From the NCBI GenBank assembly GCA_022865865.1, contig JALHTN010000170.1:1-6989 (forward strand): a stretch of 6,989 nt of DNA, in the 5' to 3' direction. A model generated the notes under the pieces. The model was not told where the DNA came from, did no database searches, and saw only the letters and a list, made by a program, of their open reading frames with translations. This DNA is from Anaerolineales bacterium. GTDB lineage: Bacteria; Chloroflexota; Anaerolineae; Anaerolineales; UBA4823. Position 1 is the stretch's first letter. Each line of letters begins with the position of its first letter. The position numbers were made by a program, and so were the translations under genes. Positions 1-6,324 of this stretch are shown one piece after another.

Positions 1-1408
1 CACTGGCAGATACGTAAGTCACATCTGCAGTGCGCGTTTTCGAAGATAGCGGTCCTCCTCCATCGATATCCACATCGATCTGAGCAGTGAAACTCCCTGC
101 AACAGAGCTGTTCACCACGATCGTGCACTTCCCAGTTCCATCAGTTCCGCCATCACAATCCGTAGTATCGACATCTCCTGGGGCTCCGCCGGGGAAGGTA
201 ACCACGGGAATCACACCCGATACAGACTGATCCCCGCTACCATCTCCCGAGTTCTGAGACACTGTCACGGTGAAGGTTTGCGGGTAACCAACTGCATGGG
301 TTTCCCCATCTGGTGCAATGGTGACAGCATCGCTTACGAATGTGACAATCACACCATTACTGGCCAATGGGATCGTTGTACCATTGAAAGCCAGACTGGC
401 AATTGCATTAGCGGTTACCGTACCAGCAGTACTGGAGCTGAATATCAGCGTACATTCACCAGACAAATCTGTCAAACCTTCATATTGCCCAGGAATGATG
501 GTACCCAGGCCATCCAGTACAGGAGTTAAGCAGGTTCCACCCACAGGTTCTGGCACGCTGACCGCACCGAATGCATCTGCAAGTGTGATGATCACGGGAA
601 CATCACCCGCAGCTACCGGTCCGCTTCCGAGATCTCTCATGACAGTAGCTGTCATGGTCTGTGGGTCTCCAACTTCTCGGCTATCGAAAGCAGCCTGGAG
701 AGATAAGCTGCCGGTAACAAAGGACACAGAAACACTGTTAGCAGACAATTCAATCGGCAGACCTTCAATGGTCACTGATGAAAATGCTTCAATCTGGAAT
801 GTGGCTGCGGCTGATGATGTGAAGGTCAGATTGCACTTTCCAAACTCATTAGTGCCGCCAGTCAGGGTTATTGGATCGACTTCACAGGTATTTTCCGTGA
901 TGGTGTATTCTGCACCAACCGGACCGATTATTGTGAAGGTAACTATCTCACCTTGTGCAGGCTCATATCCTACGCTGGGATCTTCCGTATCAAAGATCAG
1001 GCCAACGTTCTTCACCACCGTGGCTGTCACTGTATATCCATCCCCAACCTGTGCCAAACCGCTGTCAAGTAGATTTAAAGTGGCATCGACATACAGTTTG
1101 GTTGCATCCAGACTGTTGCCGATCTCACCGTCAGTGGAACGGGTAACGAACAAGCCTGGTAATACTTCAATGCTTGCTGAGGCACTGATGCTGATCGGTC
1201 CAGGTTGGACAGAATCAATGATTACCGTGCACTTCCCAGCGGCGTCAGTACCTGTTTCACAGGAGCCATACCAATCCTGATCTGGGATGACATCGCCATT
1301 CCGGTCGATTAAAGTTACCACTGGAATAACACCTGGTGCTGCCTCAAGACCCGTACCAGCATCTTTCCAGACCGCGATCCAGAAGGTATGCGAGGCCCCA
1401 ACTCGATT
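1..1408 (-). repeat. Tandem array of at least four Ig-like domains, cut by the window edge
   Basis: From residue 1489 a motif of the form V-G-x-x-x-T/F-x-x-x-V recurs at Val1491 (VGASHTFWIAV), Val1609 (VGDGYTVTATV), Val1734 (VGDPQTMTATV) and Val1861 (VGYPQTFTVTV), spaced 118, 125 and 127 residues apart. Each unit later has two Cys with a G-x-C close (AGKC, FGKC, SGEC, TGKC), followed by a beta strand and an AG- or AA-rich turn. This resembles bacterial Ig-like or invasin-type stalk domains, which project other domains away from the cell. The two Ig-like domains at residues 346-580 share the Cys pair. The array is divergent in sequence, so it is old. Confidence 0.8.
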
Positions 1409-4400
1409 GATGAACTGCGGTGGAGGGCTGCCGACCAGGTAATCGTTCTTGTCCAGCTTTGCCGTGCAGTTGCCGGAGGTGTCGCAGGCCTGGACGAAGT
1501 ACTGGGTGTCTTCAGTCAAACCAGCCACCGTCTTGCGCCAGATGCCATCCACCAGGTCCAGCTCGACGCTGGTCCAGCTGGTCGGGCTGACCTGGTAAGT
1601 GGCCAGCACGCGGGCGACGCCCTCCTCGTCGGAAGCGCCAACCAGGAATTCCAGTCCACCAGGGACTTCCCGTGATCCGGCATACAGGATGGAGGGTGGT
1701 GCGTAATCCACGCTGCTGACTGGAGTAAAGACCGCTTCCAGTACCATACTGCTGAACAGGCGCTGCACGCTGCCCAGGTTGTTGAACTGGCCGCTGACAA
1801 CAGTGATCGAATCCTGTTCACCAAAGCGGTTGGCCGCCCACAGCTTGGCAGGGAACCAGCCGGGAGCATCAAAGGTCGGTTCTGCTTCTTCAATATCCCA
1901 GATCGGCCTCGCAATGACAGGATTGAAATTACCTTGATCGGAGAATACACCGCTCTTCCAAACCAGACCACGCAATTCAAATCCAGTGGGGGTTACAAGA
2001 GGTAAACTGCCCTTGGGTTCGATTGGCCTTCCTGGCCCTGCGAATACCTCGCCTCCCAGTGAGTAGAAATTACCAATCGATGTCACTCCATAGAAGGATT
2101 CTTCTTGGACATTGTTCAGGTTGAAGCTGATCTGCTGAATTTTCAGATTAGCACCAGATTCGGATACCGCTACTCCAGTGATTCCAGAGTTGGCAGCAAT
2201 CGGCTGGGGAGCTGGAAGAGTTACGGTCGTCATCGGTAAGCCATACAGCGTGGCTTCGATCATAGCCTTCTCGTCGTAGGTACCAAAACCCGCCGCAGCA
2301 GCCTCACCCAGGTAGCGCTGCTTGGCTTCCATCAACGCCGTCCCAACAGATTTACCCTCTGCTGTGCCCAGCTGCTGGGTCAGGTTGAGGTATAACTGCT
2401 CGGAATGCGTGATGGCATCATCCATGCCGTAGCCGTAGCCGGTGTTGGCGATCCAGGCAGCCGCGCCCTTCTGAGCCATAGCCTGCGGGAAATCAGGAGA
2501 CGAACCCGGCAGGGTTACAAATTCATTGAAAACGCTCAACCCGGCATGGCAGCCCATGGAGTAAGCGATCTGGTTGGATACATTTCCAGCGAGGATATCC
2601 GTATTGTAGAACAGTGGATCAGTCACCGCTGGTAGAGCCAGCCAGTGTTCGAAGTGAGCGTTGACGGAGACCAGTTCGGGCGTATCCCCTGCACTGGGCC
2701 AACTGCTGACCAGGAGGGAGGCATTCCAACCATCGCCGATCAAGGCATCACGGCTGACTACACCCAGACTGCCCAATGTGCTGTTAATGGCTTCACTGCT
2801 GTCCTGCAGGAAATCATAGCCAGTCACCAATGTATTATTGACCACCACGCTGCCGCCATTTAAGAAATTATCGATGGTAGCAATCATATCGGTCGGAGTT
2901 TCCACTAAACGCCCGCCAGCCCGGTCGGGCACGAACAGCTGGTGCGCCCGGAAGCCAAGCGGGTCATCGTCTGTGTAGATGTCATCCGTAGAGATGAAGC
3001 CGTAGCGAGTAGTACTTCCATTCTCGGTGACCACGCCACCTTCGAGGGCATAGTAGAGTGGATTTTCTGCACTTACCTCAGCAGCGGTTGCGAAATCACT
3101 TTCGTTGGAGATCGCCACCTCGTCCTGCACGCGGTAGAAGGGGATCACCGCGTCTGTGCCGGCGATCACCACGTACTGGATGTTATTGGCTGGATCGTTC
3201 ACATAGCTTTGCACCAGATCGCGCACCGCTTCGGCTGCATCGTTGGCAGCCAGCACGTAGCAGTACTGCGCATCCCAGGCCGCGTAGGCCTGCTGGACGG
3301 CCGGATCGGTATCGACCGGCACCACGATGCCGTTGGTCTCATCGGCCAGCTGGCCCAGCTTAGCGATCATGGCATCCGCTTCTACCTCGCCGAAAAAGCT
3401 CGCCAGGCGGCCTTTATGGGTCAGGATCAGGGTCTCGGCGCCTGCGCCGTTAGTCGCATTGTAAACTACCGGTGGAGATGTCAAATCAGTGCTGGTGAAG
3501 GTGCACTGGCCCAAGCCCAGCGTCCCGGCCGGTTTCAGATCGGCCTGGATTGTGTACGGCTGCTCGCTGACCGCTCCGGCGTCGCTGAAGACCAGGATGT
3601 AGTAATCGCCGGGTGTATCAAAGGCCAGCGAGATAGCAGTCTCGTCCCCGGTACCCGGATTAGCTGAGATGGAGGAAAGACGTCCAATCGAGCTCAAGCG
3701 CCCGATAGAGCTCAGGCGCCCGATAGAGCTTAAGCGCCCAATCGAACTGAGACGACCAATAGAGCTCAAGCGTCCAATCGAAGATAAGCGCCCGATCGAG
3801 CTGAGGCGCCCTATGGACGACAATCGCCCGGTCGAATCGACTTCGGCGTTGTCCTGGAACTCACTCAAGGTTGCCGAGTCCGAGGGCTGTGTGTACACAT
3901 CCTCTGCCAGCAGGTCTGCAAAGACCATCAGGTCGAAGTCAGCCGGCAGGGAGGTCAGGCTGACATCCAGCCGGGAGGGATTGGCCACAGCAATCTTGTA
4001 GAAGTCGAAATCCAGCAAATGGCTGAGTGTGGCATCTGTGATCGCAACGCCATTGGTGAGCGGTGTAGCATACTCCGGCCGGTCATTGAACTCGTAGGGG
4101 TCCGGATCAGCACCCACAGTGATCACCGCGTCCACCCAGGTCTGGGTGACCGGGGGATTCGTCGTCGCGCTATGCGTGAAAGGATTATCCTGCGAGTCAT
4201 TAAAAACGTAGGACGCTGTTGCATTGAAGCCGCCTTCCCCAGCAATCGAGGAGGTGAGGATCAAATTGCAGGTACCATCAGCACCAGTTGTGCAGGTACC
4301 ACCGTCCAGGAAGTAGGGGAATGCACCCCCACCGGTCAGCTCCACGATGCCTTCCACGCTGGCACCATTTGCTGGTAACCAACCGCTGCCGTTATTCACT

Positions 4401-5872
4401 TCCACCAACACCGGGTAGCTGCGCTCATCACCGACTTCATCGATGTGACCCCCGGCAGCTGTAATACTGATTCTTACATCTGTCCAGTTGACCACGGTTG
4501 GGGGTGAATTTTCCCCAAGACCGTCGGTGGTCACCGAGAAGCTCGGCAATTCCGGGAAGATGCCCATTGCGGATGCAGAAACCGAAGCACTACCAGCTGT
4601 AAGTGAATTGACAGTCAGGGTGCAGGTGCCATCCGCGGTTGTGGTGCAGGAGGAGTCTCCATCCACGAACCCAGCTGATGCACCACCCTGGTTAGCCAAA
4701 GAACCATTTACGGAAAATCCATCTGCAGGTCCCCAGGCGAATCCATTGGTTCCATCTTTCACTTCCAGCAGGACTGACACATCTACATCCTGGCCGGCAG
4801 GAACGGTATCACCACCGGAGATGGAAATGCGGGCATCGCACAGACCAAATTTTCCAATCACGAAATCCTTCAGGTCGCTGGTCAGGGCGGAGGAGGAGCG
4901 TGTCTTGGCGATCACCGAGGTGAAGCAGGGGGTTTCCCCGAGCAGCTCGGTGACGTTCAATCCCATTTCCGTGAATGCATTAGCGGGTAAATCAGTGATG
5001 GAATTCCCATTCTTGCTGTAACTTAACCAACCCCCGTTTGGAATAGGTGACCCATTATTGAATGCACACACTGAATCTACCGGGTAGCCATTGGCGGGGT
5101 TACATCCCTCGCCGGAACCACCATTCACTGCGACGATCTGCTGCCAGGTATTCGCAGGTGTCATCCACTCATAAACTTCAACGAAACCGAGTGCACCGCC
5201 GTTCTCGAAATCCATCGCCACCAGGATGTCACCTTGCTCTTTCTCCCCATTGAAGGTGCCATCCGCGTTCAAACTGATTGGTTGCTGGTTGATCTCAATA
5301 TCCACGTGGCTGGAACCGCCCGGGTCGAGGCGTTCCAATCCAGCGTACAAAATCAAATCATCAACAGTATCGGGATTGGAATCGTTAAACGGGGTTGCAT
5401 ACAGGTAAACGTTTGATAAATCATCCTTTGCTGGGACGTTGCCAGAAACATGAGTCCATGCAGTGTGGAGATCGTCGTTCTTGGAACCGGTAAAGGTGGT
5501 GCTGTCCACCGCTCCTTTGGTAGCCAGCTCATCCTGGATAAAGACTGCCGCAAGTCCATCAAAATCCGTTAATGCATTGGGTAACAGCTCACCATTTGAA
5601 TCAAACAAATCAGACCAATCAGGACCTGTTGATAAATTTCCATCCCCCTCAATATCCGCAGATCCTGGCGTACCAATCCCATCACCTAACTCAAACAGGC
5701 CATCATCATGGACGGCAAAAGCTAAATTTAGCGGGACTAGCAGCGCCAAGGCTAGCGCGGCGATACCTACCATCCACAGCCACGGGCGCGGCCCGCTCGG
5801 GCGTTTTTTTTCACCGTTTTGATTTTGAACCGATTCCCGAGATTTCCTCGACCAACCGAATGCATTACTCAT
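1..5872 (-). CDS. Giant secreted multidomain surface protein with gingipain-like (C25, clan CD) peptidase domain, PPC domain and Ig-like array; 3' end outside window
   Basis: One open frame runs without a stop from ATG at 5872 down to the window edge, giving 1957 residues with the C-terminus missing. The start is set by GGAGG five bases upstream and by the signal peptide that follows. Order of parts: signal peptide 1-53; Asp-rich module 54-345 ending in a segment with Cys316, AKTRSSS and Cys345, a module that recurs in large bacterial surface proteins but for which I know no name; two Ig-like domains 346-580, each with a Cys pair (CTTTADGTC, CTTGADGTC); PPC-like domain 591-780 holding nine GRLSSI repeats; C25-like peptidase 812-1214; beta-rich region 1215-1377; Fn3/Ig-like domain about 1378-1480 ending in DTSGNC; Ig-like array from 1489. 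It is probably exported by Sec and acts at or outside the cell surface as a protease, adhesin or both. Substrate and anchor are unknown. A c-di-GMP riboswitch precedes it. The open frame and domain order are seen directly; the activity is inferred. Confidence 0.93.
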   Translation of the reverse strand, partial: MSNAFGWSRKSRESVQNQNGEKKRPSGPRPWLWMVGIAALALALLVPLNLAFAVHDDGLFELGDGIGTPGSADIEGDGNLSTGPDWSDLFDSNGELLPNALTDFDGLAAVFIQDELATKGAVDSTTFTGSKNDDLHTAWTHVSGNVPAKDDLSNVYLYATPFNDSNPDTVDDLILYAGLERLDPGGSSHVDIEINQQPISLNADGTFNGEKEQGDILVAMDFENGGALGFVEVYEWMTPANTWQQIVAVNGGSGEGCNPANGYPVDSVCAFNNGSPIPNGGWLSYSKNGNSITDLPANAFTEMGLNVTELLGETPCFTSVIAKTRSSSALTSDLKDFVIGKFGLCDARISISGGDTVPAGQDVDVSVLLEVKDGTNGFAWGPADGFSVNGSLANQGGASAGFVDGDSSCTTTADGTCTLTVNSLTAGSASVSASAMGIFPELPSFSVTTDGLGENSPPTVVNWTDVRISITAAGGHIDEVGDERSYPVLVEVNNGSGWLPANGASVEGIVELTGGGAFPYFLDGGTCTTGADGTCNLILTSSIAGEGGFNATASYVFNDSQDNPFTHSATTNPPVTQTWVDAVITVGADPDPYEFNDRPEYATPLTNGVAITDATLSHLLDFDFYKIAVANPSRLDVSLTSLPADFDLMVFADLLAEDVYTQPSDSATLSEFQDNAEVDSTGRLSSIGRLSSIGRLSSIGRLSSIGRLSSIGRLSSIGRLSSIGRLSSIGRLSSISANPGTGDETAISLAFDTPGDYYILVFSDAGAVSEQPYTIQADLKPAGTLGLGQCTFTSTDLTSPPVVYNATNGAGAETLILTHKGRLASFFGEVEADAMIAKLGQLADETNGIVVPVDTDPAVQQAYAAWDAQYCYVLAANDAAEAVRDLVQSYVNDPANNIQYVVIAGTDAVIPFYRVQDEVAISNESDFATAAEVSAENPLYYALEGGVVTENGSTTRYGFISTDDIYTDDDPLGFRAHQLFVPDRAGGRLVETPTDMIATIDNFLNGGSVVVNNTLVTGYDFLQDSSEAINSTLGSLGVVSRDALIGDGWNASLLVSSWPSAGDTPELVSVNAHFEHWLALPAVTDPLFYNTDILAGNVSNQIAYSMGCHAGLSVFNEFVTLPGSSPDFPQAMAQKGAAAWIANTGYGYGMDDAITHSEQLYLNLTQQLGTAEGKSVGTALMEAKQRYLGEAAAAGFGTYDEKAMIEATLYGLPMTTVTLPAPQPIAANSGITGVAVSESGANLKIQQISFNLNNVQEESFYGVTSIGNFYSLGGEVFAGPGRPIEPKGSLPLVTPTGFELRGLVWKSGVFSDQGNFNPVIARPIWDIEEAEPTFDAPGWFPAKLWAANRFGEQDSITVVSGQFNNLGSVQRLFSSMVLEAVFTPVSSVDYAPPSILYAGSREVPGGLEFLVGASDEEGVARVLATYQVSPTSWTSVELDLVDGIWRKTVAGLTEDTQYFVQACDTSGNCTAKLDKNDYLVGSPPPQFINRVGASHTFWIAVWKDAGTGLEAAPGVIPVVTLIDRNGDVIPDQDWYGSCETGTDAAGKCTVIIDSVQPGPISISASASIEVLPGLFVTRSTDGEIGNSLDATKLYVDATLNLLDSGLAQVGDGYTVTATVVKNVGLIFDTEDPSVGYEPAQGEIVTFTIIGPVGAEYTITENTCEVDPITLTGGTNEFGKCNLTFTSSAAATFQIEAFSSVTIEGLPIELSANSVSVSFVTGSLSLQAAFDSREVGDPQTMTATVMRDLGSGPVAAGDVPVIITLADAFGAVSVPEPVGGTCLTPVLDGLGTIIPGQYEGLTDLSGECTLIFSSSTAGTVTANAIASLAFNGTTIPLASNGVIVTFVSDAVTIAPDGETHAVGYPQTFTVTVSQNSGDGSGDQSVSGVIPVVTFPGGAPGDVDTTDCDGGTDGTGKCTIVVNSSVAGSFTAQIDVDIDGGGPLSSKTRTADVTYVSAS
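2231..3439 (-). other. Gingipain-like C25 family (clan CD) cysteine peptidase domain
   Basis: Residues about 812-1214. It opens with TLILTHKGRL (around His819). Next come the C25-like strand YVVIAGTDAVIPFYRV (from Tyr900), STDDIY near 961-966, and the candidate catalytic segments: NAHFEHW, with His1073 and His1076, and SMGCHAG, with Cys1108. The domain closes with YGLP at 1210-1213, where gingipains have YGDP. The 32 or 35 residue gap from His to Cys is close to the 33 of gingipain R (His211, Cys244). Substrate specificity cannot be read. The usual GHG around the His is not kept, so whether the domain is active is not certain. Confidence 0.8.
3533..4102 (-). other. PPC-like (bacterial pre-peptidase C-terminal) domain split by a hexapeptide repeat insertion
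   Basis: Residues 591-780. The start DPYEFNDRPEYATPL matches the usual PPC opening (D-P-x-E-x-N-D, then A-x-x-L). It is followed by DFDFYKIAV and LPADFDLMVF, the typical beta strands with Asp residues. The closing strands AISLAFDTPGDYYILVF and PYTIQADL (Tyr773) come only after the GRLSSI array. Without the inserted 54 residues and their flanks the domain has a normal PPC length. PPC domains are small beta sandwiches that usually flank secreted peptidases, which fits the peptidase domain just downstream. Confidence 0.75.
3668..3829 (-). repeat. Nine tandem copies of an 18-base unit encoding GRLSSI
   Basis: Residues 682-735 read GRLSSI nine times with no amino-acid change. At the DNA level no two units are identical: Leu uses TTG, CTC, TTA, CTG and CTT; the first Ser uses TCG, TCT, TCC, AGC and AGT; Gly uses GGG, GGA and GGT; Arg uses CGA, CGC and CGT; Ile uses ATA, ATC and ATT. 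The array lies inside the PPC-like domain. Read as I-G-R-L-S-S it fits the hexapeptide consensus [LIV]-[GAED]-x-x-[STAV]-x of left-handed parallel beta helices, and nine units would make exactly three 18-residue turns. That fold is an inference. Confidence 0.97.
5714..5872 (-). other. Signal peptide of the giant protein, residues 1-53
   Basis: The N-terminus has a long, basic and polar n-region (residues 1-30, rich in Arg, Lys, Ser and Asn), then a hydrophobic core at 31-52 (WLWMVGIAALALALLVPLNL). An A-F-A motif at 51-53 fits signal peptidase I cleavage before Val54. The mature protein starts with an acidic stretch (HDDG...). The n-region is longer than usual, so an uncleaved membrane anchor is possible but less likely given the AXA site. 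This indicates Sec export. Confidence 0.85.
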
Positions 5873-5877
5873 CTTTT

Positions 5878-5882
5878 CCTCC
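5878..5882 (-). promoter_or_regulatory. Ribosome binding site of the giant surface protein
   Basis: GGAGG on the minus strand lies five bases upstream of the ATG at 5872. It is a near-perfect Shine-Dalgarno sequence and fixes the start codon. It is downstream of the terminator hairpin and is not obviously part of any stem, so control is more likely at transcription than at translation. Confidence 0.9.
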
Positions 5883-5912
5883 AAGAGCGATTTTGACTAG
5901 TCTGATAAAACT

Positions 5913-5938
5913 AAAAAAACCGAAGAATTAACTTCGGT
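5913..5938 (-). terminator. Intrinsic terminator in the leader of the giant gene (riboswitch expression platform)
   Basis: On the minus strand ACCGAAG and CTTCGGT form a 7-bp stem around the six-base loop TTAATT, followed directly by seven T. It lies in the leader 41 bases before the ATG, so it is an attenuator and not the end of an upstream gene. The 5' arm overlaps the final conserved strand (CTACCGAAG) of the riboswitch, so the complete aptamer fold and the terminator cannot both form. On the plus strand the hairpin has no T tract. Confidence 0.85.
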
Positions 5939-6012
5939 AGCCTGGCTGTCTGCCTCACTGCAGATCCTGGGCTTTGCGCCCCCACCTCGTGATGGGTTTG
6001 CCATTTCGGAAC
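5932..6012 (-). ncRNA. Cyclic-di-GMP-I riboswitch aptamer (GEMM-I)
   Basis: The minus-strand leader shows the ordered conserved blocks of the GEMM-I aptamer: GGCAAACC (6002-5995); a 6-bp stem CCCATC/GGTGGG (5996-5991 with 5986-5981) capped by a four-base loop; GGCGCAAAGCC (5980-5970); a second stem TCTGC/GCAGA (5964-5960 with 5953-5949); then CAGCCAGGCTACCG (5948-5935). These match GGCAAACC, GACGCAAAGCC and AGCCGGGTTACC of the known class. Differences: the first loop is ACGA, not GNRA, and the outer P1 helix pairs only imperfectly. The aptamer binds the second messenger c-di-GMP. It sits directly before an intrinsic terminator and a secreted peptidase/adhesin gene. Block identity is seen directly; ligand binding is inferred from the family. 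Confidence 0.85.
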
Positions 6013-6019
6013 TTCAATA

Positions 6020-6049
6020 ATTTAATTAGATTCTTCACAAAGCTGTCAG
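6020..6049 (-). promoter_or_regulatory. Candidate promoter for the riboswitch-controlled gene
   Basis: On the minus strand CTGACA (6049-6044, five of six matches to TTGACA) is followed after 18 bases by TTAAAT (6025-6020, four of six matches to TATAAT). A transcript starting about seven bases later would begin near 6013, right at the aptamer. The position is convincing; the -10 box is weak, and the region is AT-rich enough to give chance matches. Confidence 0.35.
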
Positions 6050-6314
6050 CCGGTCAGAAAGAATAAAAGCACATTTAATTGAACTTGTGCGTGTTGATGG
6101 CACCAGCTTTTCCTCTCAAATACCCTCCGTTCATAGTGACCTATTTATAACCGTGAATAAAATATTTATAGATGAAAAAAATTGTTATATAAATGATGAG
6201 TAATTCTACCATATTAGTATGGATTATTCCAGGATAAATCTGGTAACTTTCTTCACAAAATGGTCCACAATCAAAACATTAACCCCATTTACCCGCAAAC
6301 AATTCCACATGCAA
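6050..6314. other. AT-rich divergent intergenic region, no gene seen
   Basis: This interval separates the two divergent genes. It is clearly richer in A and T than either gene, with runs around 6140-6200, and must hold the promoter of the plus-strand oxidoreductase, but I see no convincing -35/-10 pair. Two small inverted repeats lie side by side: CCATA-TTAG-TATGG (6209-6222) and CCAG-GATAAAT-CTGG (6229-6243). They could be operator half-sites or chance. The only small frame with a plausible start codes for 19 residues and is not called. Confidence 0.6.
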
Positions 6315-6320
6315 TGAGGT
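6315..6320 (+). promoter_or_regulatory. Ribosome binding site that selects a TTG start for the oxidoreductase
   Basis: TGAGGT lies just before TTG at 6325, leaving five bases between GAGG and the start codon. No ATG or GTG is available in this frame between the upstream stop (TAA at 6280-6282) and the Rossmann motif at codons 18-23, except a GTG at codon 15 inside the first beta strand. The ATG at 6314 is in another frame and stops after four codons. Confidence 0.75.
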
Positions 6321-6324
6321 CGTT

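Noticed and set aside
318..1280. Plus-strand open frame of 320 codons
   Set aside because: It is antisense to the Ig-like array. The minus frame has clear repeated domain motifs and continues unbroken; the plus frame has no Shine-Dalgarno and no recognisable domain.
1516..1980. Minus-strand frame of 154 codons
   Set aside because: It overlaps the giant protein in another frame on the same strand, and its product has no domain features.
2942..3667. Plus-strand open frame of 241 codons
   Set aside because: It lies opposite the peptidase domain, whose motifs are on the minus strand. The translation shows only unstructured His/Val-rich composition without domain signals.
3668..3829. CRISPR-like or non-coding satellite reading of the 18-base tandem repeat
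   Set aside because: There are no spacers, units are contiguous, and the unit is a multiple of three in frame with a perfectly conserved peptide.
3669..4001. Plus-strand frame coding for a repetitive RRPIEL-type peptide with a Shine-Dalgarno-like GGAGG nearby
   Set aside because: It is the mirror of the GRLSSI array. Conservation is perfect only in the minus reading; the plus reading has substitutions between units (for example KRPIEL, RRPIEL, KRPIED, RRPMDD).
6075..6134. Minus-strand 19-codon frame (MNGGYLRGKAGAINTHKFN) with AGG five bases upstream of its ATG
   Set aside because: It is very short, with a weak ribosome binding site and no known leader-peptide feature. It lies upstream of the likely transcription start, so it is probably chance.
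6185..6193. TATAT/TATAAA boxes as the promoter of the oxidoreductase
   Set aside because: There is no -35-like hexamer at a suitable distance, and the surrounding AT-rich sequence produces many such boxes.
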